A stretch of DNA of 64,000 nucleotides, from assembly GCA_039881045.1 (NCBI GenBank), contig JAYWVB010000006.1, positions 186,001-250,000 of the forward strand, read 5' to 3'. The translations under genes and the position numbers were made by a program. Of the stretch, positions 45,150-57,900 are shown piece by piece (position 1 is the first letter of the stretch; the number at the start of each line of letters is the position of its first letter). Under the pieces are notes generated by a model. The model did no database searches. It saw nothing but the letters and a program-made list of their open reading frames with translations, and was not told where the DNA came from. Source of the DNA: Chaetomium olivaceum. Its lineage: Eukaryota > Ascomycota > Sordariomycetes > Sordariales > Chaetomiaceae.

Positions 45150-47072
45150 CTACTTCTTCTGCCTCTTGGCGCTCTTATCGCTCGCCGCACTCAGCACGCT
45201 CGCACTCCGTTTATGCGGCCCGCCACTGCTACCCGGTCGCGCGCCAGCAGAAGAAGAGGCCTTCTCCTTTTCCGACCCAGGCTCTTCCTTGATCCCATCT
45301 GCCTTATCCCCCGCAGACGGCTGGTCTTGTTGCTCATCATCAGCCGCCTCGTCGCCATTCGCTCCCCCTTCCTTATCCTTGCGCGATTCTCGCTCTCCCT
45401 CCCGATCGCCCTCCCCTTCACCCTCCCCCTTCCCCTCCCCCGACCCCAACACCTCCCTCGCGCGCGCCCTCTCCACGCGCTTCGCCTCCTCCAGCTTGAT
45501 CTCGCCCTCCAGCTTATCACTCAGCTTCCGCGCATCCACCAGTGCCGCCACAGCGCTCCAGAGCACCTCGAACTGAGCAGTAACGGCCGCGGTGGGCATA
45601 ACCAGGCGCGGGGGCACGTCGAGCTCAGCGAGGGCGTTGGTCATGCGCAGCTGCTGCTGGCCGGACTTGTGGCTGTAGAGCTTGTTGATGCGCTCGTAGC
45701 GGAAGGTCGGCCCGCTGCCGAGCCGGTCGTGGTACAGCACCCCGTAGACCTGCTCCTCGTGCGCCGACAGCTTGCGGCGCTCCGGCTGCGTGGCTGCCGC
45801 GCCGCCCTTCTTTTTGTTGGCGCCCGCTGCGCCGCCGCCTGCCGAGGTCGCTGACGTCGGGGTCGGCTCGGCGGATACGCGCGACCCCCCGCCGCCAGCG
45901 CTGGCGCCGGCGCGGACGTCCGAGTCGCGGCGGTTGGCGGTGGAGGCTGCGATGCTCTCCCGACGGTTGTGCCCCGGGCCTTCCGAAACTGCGCTGTTGG
46001 GGACGGCACCGCCGGGGCTGACGCCGTCGCCGGGGCCGAGTATGCTCTTGCGCTTTTTGGATTTGTCGGTTGACATGAGGTTTTGGAGGAGGGCTTGCAG
46101 ACCGGCGGAGCTCTTGAAGGAGTTGATGTCCGAGTCTGTGGCAGGGTAGTCGAGGCGCTGGTACAGCTCGCGGCGTTCCTCGTTGAAGCGCTCCGTGCGC
46201 GCGAGGATGCGCTTGATCTCGAGAAGGAGAGACTCCTCTTCGCGGGCCTCATCCTTGGAGCGCGCCATCGTGTTGAGGGCAAACTCCTTCCGCTTTCGCT
46301 CCTGCTCGGCGTTGAAGTTCTGCATCATCTCGTAGAGCTCAAACTCGGGTCGTGTCATGTACTGTGCTGGCTTCTGGACCGCCATCATCTTCGCCGCGAC
46401 CTCGTAGTAGCGAGCCTTCAGGTCCTCCATCGTCCGCGACTTCTGTGCCGACACCACAGCTGTGCTCGACCCGTTGGCTTCCTCTCCCTGAGGATGTTCA
46501 GGTACGAACTCATACCGGTCCCAGATGATGGCCCAACGCAGGTCGTATTCCTTTGCCTGCTCTAACAAGTAGTCCGTTTCCTCCTTCGTCCACTCGCTGC
46601 TCTGGAGGTTTACTCGGTATTGGTCCTCGTTGTACTGTGGTACTGGCACTCGTACGTTGAACTTGGCGAACGAAGAGTCCTCGGGCTTGTCGTCTTGCCT
46701 CTCTCCATCTACCACCATGCCTTCATTCTGCTCCGATTCCCCATCCTGCACGGGTGCCGGCGGCGGACCATGCTCTGTCTTCCGTTTCCAGTGTCGAAGC
46801 ACAAGGCTGCCGTCGTCACCCCGTGCTGAGTTTGTGAATGATTTTAGTTCCCATCGCGTAGCCGGTTTGCGACTCGCAAATCGCCTTTTCTTGAAGAAGG
46901 ATACTTCGGGGACGATAGCGATTGGGTTGTCGCCGCCAAGGTTCTGCACTTCGCGTGCGAGTCCCTTTAAGTTTGGTCGGGGTCCGCCGGTTCTCTGTTT
47001 TTTGGATGCGCGGGGTGCGGTGGAGTGGTTGGAGGGGAGGTTCAGAACATCGCGGACATCGTGGGAGGTCAT
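45150..47072 (-). CDS. SWC4: SWR1/NuA4 subunit Swc4 (DMAP1 homologue)
   Basis: Shared subunit of the SWR1 remodeller (H2A.Z deposition) and the NuA4 histone acetyltransferase. Single exon, 640 aa, no frame disturbance. It starts MTSHDVRDVLNLPSN. The SANT/Myb-like DMAP1 domain is clear at residues about 175-215 (SSEWTKEETDYLLEQAKEYDLRWAIIWDRYEF), preceded by FNVRVPVPQYNEDQYRVNL. A conserved C-terminal block follows (YGVLYHDRLGSGPTFRYERINKLY, then PRLVMPTAAVTAQFEVLWSAVAAL). The tail is a long acidic/basic low-complexity region ending SAKRQKK. It diverges from the p24 gene across 559 bases. Confidence 0.95.
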   Translation of the reverse strand: MTSHDVRDVLNLPSNHSTAPRASKKQRTGGPRPNLKGLAREVQNLGGDNPIAIVPEVSFFKKRRFASRKPATRWELKSFTNSARGDDGSLVLRHWKRKTEHGPPPAPVQDGESEQNEGMVVDGERQDDKPEDSSFAKFNVRVPVPQYNEDQYRVNLQSSEWTKEETDYLLEQAKEYDLRWAIIWDRYEFVPEHPQGEEANGSSTAVVSAQKSRTMEDLKARYYEVAAKMMAVQKPAQYMTRPEFELYEMMQNFNAEQERKRKEFALNTMARSKDEAREEESLLLEIKRILARTERFNEERRELYQRLDYPATDSDINSFKSSAGLQALLQNLMSTDKSKKRKSILGPGDGVSPGGAVPNSAVSEGPGHNRRESIAASTANRRDSDVRAGASAGGGGSRVSAEPTPTSATSAGGGAAGANKKKGGAAATQPERRKLSAHEEQVYGVLYHDRLGSGPTFRYERINKLYSHKSGQQQLRMTNALAELDVPPRLVMPTAAVTAQFEVLWSAVAALVDARKLSDKLEGEIKLEEAKRVERARAREVLGSGEGKGEGEGEGDREGERESRKDKEGGANGDEAADDEQQDQPSAGDKADGIKEEPGSEKEKASSSAGARPGSSGGPHKRSASVLSAASDKSAKRQKK

Positions 47073-47631
47073 GATGGTGGGGTGTGTTTCTTCGGGTCGC
47101 GTCGCGGCATGCGATAGCGCTAGAGGTACCGAGCTGCACCGAGTTTGCGCTTGCAGCGGGCCAAATCAATTGATAAAACCCGGATTCGATTAAAAAAAGG
47201 TCTCGTTAATAATACACGCGTTCGCAATCAATGTCTCCCGGTTTCAGTGATAAATGAGCGACAGGGTGTTATCTGGACGATGCAAATCGGTGAAGTTGGG
47301 CAGCTCATCAAGGTCGTTTTTGGTGGATTTTGGCAGCGAACACCGCCAAAAAAACTCCCGCTACGTCGCATGCCTGCAAAGTCAAAAGGGCCAAGACTTT
47401 CTCGCAGAGAGCGCACGTGATCGGACCAATCCCCTGGGCCCAATTTTCCTGAACGTGGCAGCTTCGAATGCTTGGCGCTTGGCCGTGACACTGAGTGCCA
47501 GCCAGTGCAGCAGTGTTCAGTGTGTTGCCAGCGGGAAAAGTGTCGATTTCCAGAACCTCGTCCTCGCGAACTCCGCCGCCAGCCCTCCACCGTCACCATC
47601 AGCACGAGTGACCCTCCAGATCACCGGCAAA
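47073..47631. other. Shared upstream region, SWC4 and p24 genes
   Basis: 559 bases between divergent start codons; both promoters lie here. No element identified with confidence. Confidence 0.5.
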
Positions 47632-48488
47632 ATGAGGTCTCTTCTACCCCTCCTCTCCCTGGCCTCCATGGCCCGGGCGCTATACTTCTATGTCGACGTG
47701 ACAACACCCAAGTGCTTCTTCGAGGAGCTCCCCAAGGACACCCTGGTGGTGGGCCACTACTCGGCCGAGGAATGGAACGACCAGAGGAACATCTGGGAAA
47801 AGCACGATGGCATCAGCATCTACATTTCCGTCGATGTACGACCTCTCTCTATCCTTTCTCCCTCCTCAATGCTACCCATCACCAACCAACACACACAAAC
47901 CAACCTCCAACCCGATCGAAAACTAACCCCCTATTCTTCCACAGGAAATCTTCGACAACGACCACCGCGTCGTCTCGCAGCGTGGCGGCTCCTCGGGCAA
48001 ATTCACCTTCACGGCCGCCGAGTCGGGCGACCACAAGCTGTGCTTCACGCCCTCGTCCAGCAGCGGCCGCGCCAACTGGCTCTCGGTGTCGTCCCCCAAC
48101 GGCGGGATCCGCCTGACGCTGGACGTGGCCATTGGCGAGACCAGCGCGCTCGACGGCGCCGACAAGGACAAGATCCAGGACCTGGCGACGCGCGTGAAGG
48201 ACTTGAATGCCCGGTTGAATGATATCAGGAGGGAGCAGGTCTTTCAGCGGGTGAGTTGCCCCCTTTTTTTCTCTCTTTCCTCTTTCCCCTATGGAAGGGT
48301 TAGGAAGTCCCAGGAACTGACCAATGCTGGACACACAGGAACGCGAAGCCGAGTTCCGCGACCAGTCCGAGAGCACCAACGCGCGCGTGGTCCGGTGGAT
48401 CCTGATCCAGCTCGTCGTTCTCGGCGTGACGTGCGCCTGGCAGCTGTCCCACCTGCGTTCCTTCTTCATCAAGCAGAAGCTTACATAG
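47632..48488 (+). CDS. p24-family cargo receptor (ERP/Emp24 type)
   Basis: Type I membrane protein of COPII/COPI vesicles cycling between ER and Golgi; closest to the yeast Erp1/Erp5/Erp6 group. Exons 47632-47835, 47945-48250 and 48339-48488; 219 aa, typical length. Signal peptide MRSLLPLLSLASMARA; GOLD domain with LYFYVDVTTPKCFFEELPKD and SGDHKLCFTPS, whose two cysteines should form the family disulfide. A coiled-coil stalk (DLATRVKDLNARLNDIRREQ) is followed by a membrane segment (WILIQLVVLGVTCAWQL) and a short cytoplasmic tail. The tail ends FFIKQKLT, giving the aromatic pair and a K-x-K-x-x COPI retrieval signal. Confidence 0.94.
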
Positions 48489-49773
48489 AGACGGCGGCGC
48501 GCGCGCGCACACACAAAATCTGGGCTGGTTCTGCTGCTGGGCTGGTTCTTGTGTCGGTGTGGGAGTTTGTGGTGGTTGTTGGTGTTGTTGTTGTCTTGAT
48601 GATCTGCTTGCTGTACCTCCGTCATGGGAAAAAACATTCCGCCTGTCTGCTGCCTGGGTTAGAAGTTTGTTCTCTCTCTCTCGGTTGGAAGGGAGGGTAG
48701 TCAATGGGTTTGGTTGGGAGCCGGAGTTTCTAAATGCAATCGACGATAGGTATATACGCTGTCATGGTTCTACTGTAATGATATACACACTTGGTCTGGC
48801 ATGAATGGAAACGGAGGAGGATGGTTGGATTGGTTCCCGCAAGTTTGGCGCCCACAAGTGATTGATGCTTTGCGAGTCTGTTCAAGTGTTCAGATTGATA
48901 GGGACTTGTCCAAAAGTTTTGATACCATAACCTAATATTTACAACTGGAGTAGGAGATATTGCGAGAATTGAAAACACCAACTAGCTCTGACTCCATTTC
49001 TCAACCCAACTCGGGAAAATGCGAAGATGTGTCTGACAAAGATCACACGGAGCTCCCCAGGTTCTTCACAGGTGCCTATATATAATTTTTTTAAAAATCG
49101 ATTTCGTTACTCTAACCCAAAAGGAGAAAAAAAAACATGAATGTGTGACAAATCAGTCTCCCGTCCCGCTCGAGCCCAGAGACAGACAATACAGTCAACC
49201 TGACACCGGTTACGCTGACGCTCCCCTTTTGTTTTTGTGCTGTATGTTCTTGTTCTCAAAGACGGATGCTGATTATTAGAGAGTTATCTGTATGGGAGAG
49301 ACAATAAAAAAAAACACACGCCCAAGAAGCGCCATGATGTCCTGTTTACCCCCACGGTAACCCAGTCCGCCCAGCAATACCCAGCCCTGTAGCCAGAGCT
49401 GTGGCGAGATGAGGCGGCCCAGGTCGAGAAAACAAAGGAGGGACTCGCAGTCGAGAGAGAAAAAAGAAAACCGGATTATCGTGATCGTAAATGATGTCTG
49501 TCCAGAGGCGCCGAATGTGCCGGAAACCGCTATGGAAAGAAGTATCCTCTATGTCCCATGCAAAAACGAAAAACGGATGCGCATGTTGCGGGCAAATCAT
49601 GTCAGACTCGTCTCCTGGAAAGCCTTCTATATAGAACATGCCGTCCGCTACCGCCTCGCGCTGGTTGAACCCGTGAGCTTAAGGTCGCCGGAGGCTTTTC
49701 AAGGCAAGGACCAATCGCTTACCCAAGAGGACGCCAGATGATTCAACAAAAAAACAACGTGTCAACAACACTC
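48489..49773. other. 1.3-kb region between convergent genes
   Basis: 3' sides of the p24 and casein kinase I genes. A GCGCGC/ACACAC stretch follows the p24 stop. No gene seen. Confidence 0.5.
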
Positions 49774-51302
49774 CTAGCCGCAGCACAGCGTCTTCATGAA
49801 CTTCTGGAAGCCCGTCGGTTGCGGTTGCTGGGGGCTATTCTGCGGCTGAGCTGGGCTGTTCATCTGGGGTGACTGGGTCATCGGTCGCTGGGGCAGGTTC
49901 TGAGCGCTGTTCTGGAATTGCGCCTGGGTCGAGCCCGTCGGAGTCGGCGCCGCTTGCATGTAACCCCCAGCCGGCGAGCGCGGACTTGCCAATCCGGGCC
50001 CGTTTGGCCGCCCTTGGTTCGGTGGTTGTCCCATAACCTGGCGAGGCAGCGGGGGTTGCGTTGCGTTTAAACGAGCTGCGGTCAGTCCCGGGGCTTGCGG
50101 GTCGCTTTGGTGACGATTGGTGGCCCCCCGCGAGTTGCCGTGCAGTTCCATGGCAGATGCCCCGGGCCGAGAGTTTGGGTCGTGCAAAGTTTGGCGGTTC
50201 CAGTCCCCCTTCTTGTCCTGCTTCTTCATCCAATCGTACTCGCCATCCTCGACCTGCCCAGACACCTGGAGCGCCTCGGTAAAGAGACCACGAAGATAGT
50301 TATAGTCGGGTTCGTCTTCGAAGCCGAGACCGCGTACGTAGCTGAGATACTTCTCGAACTGCTCGGGGAAGCCTGCGCAGAGGTCCTTGATGACAGTCGT
50401 CTGCTTCTTCTCGCCAATCTTCTCGTACTTTTGCTTGTTCGTGGCGGCCTTGAGGCCTTGCCAAGGCAGACCACCTCGCAGGAAGTACATGAAGACGTGG
50501 CCCAGAGCCTCGAGATCGTCTCGTCTCGATTGCTCCCTGCCGAGATGGGTGTTGATACTCATGTAGCGGGCAGTGCCCGAGAGGGACTTGCGTTCCCTAT
50601 AAGGGATGTGTTGCTTGGTCTTGGGGTCACGGTACTGCTTCGCCATCCCGAAGTCGACAACGTGGATGACGTTGGCGGTCTTGGTGCCGGGTCTGCCAAT
50701 CAGGAAGTTGTCGGGCTTGATGTCTCGATAAATCAAGTTCTTCTCGTGAATCGTTTGGACGCGCGACAACTGCAACGACGGTCAGGCGTGGTCAAGAGGA
50801 GATTTTGGTGGAAGCACATACCATCTGCTTGGCGACCATGCATACGGTCTTGAGGGTGAACCTCCGGTGGCAGTGGTCGAAGAGATCCTCCAACGACGGG
50901 CCAAGTAGGTCAATGACCAGGATGTTGTGGAGGCCTTCTTGGCCGAAGTAGTAAACATTTGGAATGCCGGCTGAAACGAGGGTTAGTTTGAATGCGTTAA
51001 ATGGCTATCTGACCGGGTTAAGACTTACGGCAGCCCACAAGGATCTTGTATGTCCGATATTCATCGCGTAGCTGGGGAGCATCGCTCTTTCTCGGTTCCT
51101 ATTGCATACCGCATTAGTCTTCCTTGTCCAGCGACGATAGGTGGGCAGGGGGGGGATCTTCGTTCGAACGTACAAACTTGATGGCGACCTGCTGGCTATT
51201 AAGGAGGTTCATACCCTCGAAAATGACGCCGAAGGAGCCCTCTCCAATCTTTTTCCCAACCCGGTAGTGCACCCCCACAACGTTCGACGATGAGGAAGCC
51301 AT
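49774..51302 (-). CDS. Casein kinase I, membrane-anchored (YCK type)
   Basis: Ser/Thr kinase for plasma-membrane, endocytic and nutrient signalling. Reverse exons 51302-51174, 51098-51029, 50970-50822, 50769-49774; 447 aa. Kinase domain residues about 13-300: glycine loop GEGSFGVIFEG, VAIKFEPRKSDAPQLRDEY (catalytic Lys), catalytic loop YRDIKPDNF, VVDFGMAK in place of DFG, and the CK1-typical SGTARYMSINTHLGREQSRRDD. The tail is Gln/Pro/Asn-rich, and the protein ends KFMKTLCCG. The terminal cysteine pair marks palmitoylated Yck-type kinases rather than the nuclear Hrr25 type. A likely 5'-UTR intron lies upstream. Confidence 0.95.
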
Positions 51303-54300
51303 GTTGACGGCCTGGCGTTAATCGCGCGACTCGATCAGGTTATGCGGTGAGGGGATCTGAAATGAGGCAAAATCGTCAGCTTCGACGGAGAACTCCCATA
51401 AAGAGGGGGCGGTCATCCGAAGGCAGAGCTGCATCAAAATGAATGATGACACAGCTCGGCGCGTCGATGTGGGTTGGTTGATGGTCGGTGGAGTGCAAGA
51501 GGCAAACGGGCAATGCGATCATCGCAACGCACGATCTCCGCAAGACGGGGTCAACCCACAAGAGATGAATGTGGTGGGAAAACGGGGTGCATATCGTGGG
51601 CACGAGCCAACTCACAAGCTTTCGAAGGGGTTTTGCAGACGGCCTTATTGACAGGCAGGCGGTGGGCGGAGCTCGGCTTTCAATAGGCGATGCTTTTGCT
51701 GGCATAAACTCTTGTCGGTCGGCAACGGTTACAGGCAGAACAAGCAATTGCTACGGCTCCTCGGCGAAAATAAAATTTTGGCTGGTGCAGCCGCGTCGGA
51801 GATGAGGCGACAAATGCAAAAAGGGATTTCGAGTCGAGTCGTGCTCGTGAGGTTCTCTCGGGGGTTCAGCCGTGACGTGACAGTCCGACACTCAATGATG
51901 ATTCTTCTGGATTGAACCGGCCGATTGGCAGGTCCGCACTCCGGATTCGCTCGGTCGCCCCGGCACCGCTTGTCGTCTGTGGCCTCTGCGAAGGCGCACA
52001 GAGTTTGGTGGGATGGCGATATGTCGTGTGGTGTGGCGGGAGGGAATGGAGAAGGAGGAAAAGGCAGAGGAAGGGAGACTCCAGAAGGGGAAGGCAGGGC
52101 AGCGGAGCCGACGAACAGGGGTTGTCAACAGTCCAGCCAATCCAGCACGGGCAGACCGCCAGCGGGCACCGAAGTGAGCTGGTCCTTGCGCAGCCTCCCG
52201 TCTTCTTGCCAATTCACTTGCTGCAGGCGGTCCTCGCCACAACACCGCAATTGGAAAGCGGATGCACAGGCCTAGAGGCGTAGCAACGGCTCAGCAGGAG
52301 TTGGGATGGAGAGAGAGGCGCAGGAACAAGCCGACCAAGCCCGGCAGGCCATCGGTCGCCAAAGGTCTATCGTCGATTTGCTTGCATGATCAGTGTTGCA
52401 TTCAAGAGCATCGCAGCCCAAGCCCGAGTCGAGACCATTGCCTGATCTGGATTTGGTCGGTTCATTTTGGAAGGGATTCAATCCGACAACGAGCCCTGAT
52501 CCCCTCCGGACCGTGCCCTGAGCGCAAAACAAGGGACCTTCGGCACCGCCAGACTAATACGACTTTGCAATCTTGGCCTACCAAGCAGCAGCAACAACAG
52601 CCCATCTCCGGAGCCGGTTGTATGTTGTATTGTTACCATGTAGGTCGTCAAGACGAGCCGGATCGCGTTTTCACCGCCCGAAGCCGGCCGTCGATCTGGG
52701 AGCCGTTGAGGGTGGCCGAGGCGACGAAAAAGGCCAGAATGGTGTGGGGACAGCACCTGTCCCCCAGCCTCTTGTCTCCACGCTAGCAATCCTAAAAAGG
52801 GATGGTTCCCAGCAATAAGACGGGGCTAAATTGTCGCGGTGAGCCTCAGGGCAGTTCTCCTGCAGAAGGCGAGCGGTCACGCCTCTCGCAAACATCATTT
52901 GTTGGGGAAGCGGCCAGCAAGGGGCAAAAAGGAAGGTACAAATCTCACAAGAACCCCGGCCGGCCGGCTGTCGGTCGGTCGTTCGCTCCAAGCTTCGGTA
53001 AGGCAAGCGATGGGATGCCCATTTCGGCGTGGTGGAGTTTTTTCTTCTTTTCTCATCAGCCAACCAGACCCGGCAGGGTGCGGACCGCCCCTTGCTTGTG
53101 GCGGGCACACCTCATTTTTGTGGTTCTCAGCCGCTCTTGGAGCAAAGTTTGGCCCTGGACGGGAGTTTGCCGTTTGCGAGATTCTCGACCCACCCAGCCA
53201 GTGCCAGCCTTGTTTGGGTGCCAAGACCTACGGAAGGCAGGTCGGAATAAAATAAAAACAAGGTGCCTGCCCTGCCTACTGGACGCGATTTTGAGCGCGG
53301 CTGCACAAGGATTATTCATTCAGGTGCACTCACGAAAGCTGTTTCCAACGGGACGATTTTCGATGCCTTCCTTTTTGCGACAAGAGCCCGTTTGATGGGG
53401 GGTTTCTTGAAGAGTTGAGTCTGGCGAACCAACATTCAAGCTTTGACATCCATCTGCATCTGCCCGCTCCAGCTCATGCAGGCGTTTCTATATTCAGTCA
53501 AAATACGACTTAGCTTGGTTGATAGACTCAGACAAAGCACCGTCTCAGAAACCCCGAAGCCGGGGCTTCTGCAACTGATCAACTCGCTGGCAAGCCCAAT
53601 ATCCAATGGTTTTCAGTCAAGGCTACCTTCCACCTCTGGAGGACTTGGTATTCGTCGGTGTTTGACCCAAATACCCTCTCTGGGTGTCGTCTATGGACCG
53701 ACAAACATAATATGGTGTGTGGTATTTTAAACCGTGCAACCGCATTGGGGGTGAAATTCAATGCTTGGCTTTGAGCGCAGAACGATTATATCGATGCCCA
53801 AGCTCGGGTTTCGGACGACAGGTCTTCCCTACATAGGTAGATACATACAACCTGGAACAGACAACATCCATGGATATAGCTCCGTCGCATTAACCCATAT
53901 CTTGTTTCACCCCCTTCCCTGTCCCCTCGACCTGACCACATGATTCGCCCTCCACTTCAAACAGAAATCCCGACGATGGATGGGCACCGCAGCCACTCAC
54001 CGCTCTGGCCGAGACACGGCTGGCATGTCCCAAACCCCCTTCGGGCCTTTAAAGAAGTCGAAGTCACCGCCCCACTCCCACGTCTGTGATGAGGGCGAGA
54101 AAGTGGAGGAGGGGATGGGGGTTGAAAGTCAATGCTGTGTAACACTACCTCGGACTCTCCGAGACAATGATGAAGTCTAGGGGCAACATCCTAAAATTCT
54201 TTAACTCTTCCGTCAACAGATAACACGAGGATGTGATCATTGGGTGAGCACCTTCTGGCCCAAAAACGGCGAACTTCAGAAGAACACACGTCCACGTCAA

Positions 54301-54932
54301 AGAAACTAGAAAAATAATAAAAATGAAGAAATGAAAGAGAGACCATCAAATAATGGAACCCAAGCAAAAGAAATGTAAATCGAAGAAAAAGAGCGCCTTT
54401 AGGATTATGGATAACCTTTCCTTCGTCGTCGAACTTGAGCATGCAGTGGTGAAGGTCACGATCGAATGGGCCAATATGATGCAAACACACTACACTATCA
54501 CAAAAACTCAACCTTCTCATTCTCGATGTATCTTCTTTCATCCAGGCCATCAAGGCCCTGCGGCAAGGCCAGCTCTGCGTCTGAGCTGCCATATTCTCAT
54601 AAAGACTCATCAAAAAAAGAACCCCGACAGCCAGCCAAAAAGCAGCTATCCCACAAAAAAAGTAATTATACAGTTTGGTCTGCGTAAACCGTTTGTACGC
54701 CCGCACCGTCATCTACCAGGAGAGAGAAAAGGCAAGAAAAAAAAAAAGGAAGTGAGCGTTGGGTCCCATCCTCTTGCGTAGGGGCCGTTTCCCATCCATC
54801 ATTTTTTCCCCAGTACACAAAACAAAACAGAAACAAAAGCCGGAAGGAAGCCATGGACGCGCACCCCACCGCCGCCACCCACCCTGCTCAGCCTCATCCC
54901 CCATACCCCATCCTCAACCTCAACCTCAAAGC
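51303..54932. other. 3.6-kb region between CK1 and Nup133
   Basis: Upstream of the CK1 gene and downstream of Nup133, both on the reverse strand. No open frame looks like a protein. The length suggests a long CK1 leader and promoter; a probable 5'-UTR intron is listed separately. Confidence 0.5.
51357..51615 (-). other. Probable 5'-UTR intron of the CK1 gene
   Basis: Reading toward the CK1 start: donor GTGAGT (51615-51610), branch-like GCTGAC (51379-51374) about 15 bases before the acceptor TTTCAG ending at 51357. It leaves about 54 bases of leader before the ATG. All three signals agree in order and spacing, but no transcript supports it. Confidence 0.5.
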
Positions 54933-57900
54933 TCAAAGCGCAAACAGCCCCCCCGGCATCGTCCTCCCCTCCTCCCTCTCCTTAATCACCAACTTGGACT
55001 TCCCAGCAGTAGTAGCAGCAGTCCCATTCGGCTCCTGCCCCCTCCCCTGCACCTGCGCATTCGCCCTCCCCTGCGCATTCGCCTGAGCGTCAACCCGGAC
55101 CTGCGCCCTCGCCCGCGCAGCCTGCTCCTGCGCGGCGGCGGCCCGCTTGGCCGCGGTGATGCGGTCGTAGGTGACGGCGACCGTCTTCTCGGCACACTCG
55201 CGCGTGGTGCGGTACCAGGCGTCGAGCTGGGCCTTGTCGATGGCGGTGCGCAGCTGCTTGTCGTCCCAGCGCATGGCATCGAGCAACTTGCCGCGGAAGC
55301 CGTCGTCCATGGTGTCGAAGCGGCGGTCGAGGGACTCCGTGAAGACGCCGAGCGCGTCCGAGGGCTTGATGAAGGGGTGGAAGTTGGGGTGGGAGTGTTC
55401 TGGACGGGGTGGGTTAGTTATGTGGTTTGGATGAAGCGGTTGAGGGTGGTCAGGGGAATAAGGCTTACGCTCGTCTACAACTGCGAATAGGGTGTGGTAG
55501 GCAGCCGTCTGACCCACGGTGGCGAGTTGGTCGAGGTCGCCCTTCTCGTTGGTTTGGTTCACTCGTTGCCAATCATCGCGGATGAAGCACCGCCTCCAAA
55601 TAAGCCGCTCAGCGTCAAGACGTTCCTCGCCCTTGAGGCCGTACTGGGCGACCTTCAGCGCAAGGTAGAACTGGTCGCCGATGGTGTCGTAGTGGTTAGA
55701 GGGAAGCGACGCCAGAGTGAGCAGGTCGATTAGAGTGTGCGGCTGCAGTGCTTCGTGCCTGAGCAAGCGTGACATGGAGTCATCAAAGACCTGATGCAGT
55801 GCCTTCTGCCTCTTGGGGATCAAGTCCCCATGCTCCTTCACAGCGAGTTCCACTTCCGCCGACTCGTCAACGCCCTCCTGGATAGTGGGCAGGATCTGGC
55901 TATACAGAGCGTCTTGGATCTTGATAAGCTCGAGCGCGTGATCGATCTTTTCGAGGTTGACACCATTCCGCCCCTCGTTCTCAGAAGGGGCGCTGCTGAC
56001 GCCGTCGTTGACGGGTTCGGCCTCTTCAGCAAGCAGGGCCAGTTTGCCCAAGCTGAGCTCAATCTTCTTGTTCCAGACTTGCTGCTCGCGGGTGAGGCCC
56101 AAGTCCAGCAATGTCTCGGCGGCATGGTCGATATCCTTCTCTCTCTCAACGTCGTTGATCCACGAGATCTTGGCTAGCTCAGGCTTGGTCCGCAGGAACT
56201 TGGTCGCGTAACCGTTCCTATCGTAAGGGAAATCCAGAACAGCCTCCACACCACTATTCTCGAGGAGGACTTCGTAAGCGCGGAATGCGAAGCTCTCCTC
56301 GTAGTCGTCGAATAGGCGGCCCATTTTCTGTTGCTTGAGCTTGGCGAGAGCAAGCTTCTCTTGCGCCGCGCTGTCCGTTGTGTTCCCCTCCATCGCGGCT
56401 TGCTTCAACGATAGGATTTGTTGCACCACGATCTCGGCAAGCGAGTCGAATGCTTTGTACTCCTGTGCGAGCTCGATGGCCTCCTCCCACAAATTAAAAT
56501 CCTTGAGCCTCAGAATCTTCGTATAAACATCTTCTTGATAGATTTGTTGGTAAGACTTGCCGCGCTCCTGAGCCTGCGCATCGTCGCTCAACGCGGCCCA
56601 GCTCGAGAATTCGGCCAGAGATGTGAGGTACTGGCTCGTTAACGAGGGCAGAATATGCCGGGTGGAGTCCAGAAGGTGGACGTCAACCGGGTTGTTGTCA
56701 GGAGATTGTTCCGAGTACCGCTCAAGCCATTGATAACAGAACTCGACCAGCCGTTTGAGGTTGTTAGTGATGAAGAAAGTCGCGGTCCAGGGTTCGGGAA
56801 TCGCGTTGCCGCCGGCGATATCTCTCGGGCTGATGCCGTATTGCCCCGCTCTATTGAGTCGAAACTGACGTGCCTCAAACAACGCCCCGTTGTTTATCGT
56901 GACGGCCTCCCAAACCAGCCGATTGATGCCAGCCTCGTCGGCCAACCGCTCTGTGAAGTGGTATTTGATGATTTGGTAGCCCCAGGCAACAAAGATATCC
57001 AACCTCCACACGTCGTTGATGAACCAGTGACGGACAGGGTCCACCTGGCCGACGGCTGGGTTGAGTTCCGTCTTTTGATGCTCGTTGATGTAAACTGCGG
57101 TCTCGGAGATGAGCGTCTTCTTGTCCCCCTTGGGCCGCTCGGCGAGGAACTGCTCATGCTTTTGCCATATCCATGTCGCAACGGCCATCTTTTCAGCATT
57201 ATAGAGCAGCATCCACCGGGTGCGCATGCCCAAGTCAATGTCGAGTGAATTGAGATAGACAATCAAGCCGTCCAAGTAGACAACCCTGCTCTTCATGTTG
57301 TTCTCCAGAGAGGCCGGTAGATTCGCGATAAAGGGTGTTTTTGAGCTCACAATCTCGTGGCTCAGCTCAATCGCGGCGTTTCCGATCTCTTCGCTGGAGA
57401 AGGGCAGCTCTCGCCGGCCCTGGAACACCAACGGGTTGTCATCCTTGACCCCAAAGAAGACGGCCTGCTCCAGCTTGCTCTTCGCAGTGACCTCTGGCGG
57501 CGCTTCGCTAGCAAACCGGTCGATATCGGAGACTGCAATCCTGACGGTTCCCACCCCTTGAAGTAGAAGCACGACCGTCGGGTTTTTTGTCCTATGCCGG
57601 TGTCTCGCGTCGTCCTGTGCATGCCCGCCCGCAGTGGGCTCCTCGATGCCAGACCCAACAACCTGAAGAGTCTCGTCGTCCCGAAAGTCTACCACATCCT
57701 CAAAAGTATGCGGTAACATGTGACTATCTTCCTGCAGCTGCGCATCCGGGGAGTCGGGAGGCGCAACCATGGAGGAGACAACCACAGCCCTGTCGAATAC
57801 GAGAAAAGCGACGAGGGCAGGCCGCGGGAGGTAGATCCGAGGCTTCTCCGCGGCTCCGGGTCTCACGGGGCTGTTGTACGAAGTTACCGGTCGGACCATC

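Noticed and set aside
45039..45854. 271-codon forward frame opposite SWC4
   Set aside because: Leu/Pro/Arg-rich mirror of the SWC4 low-complexity tail.
47165..47215. Reverse-strand AATCGAATCCGGG resembling a tRNA B-box
   Set aside because: No A-box or cloverleaf around it.
50095..50853. 252-codon forward frame opposite casein kinase I
   Set aside because: Antisense shadow; it crosses a kinase intron boundary and has no domain.
52262..52786. 174-codon forward frame upstream of casein kinase I
   Set aside because: No recognisable feature; probably part of promoter/leader sequence of the reverse gene.
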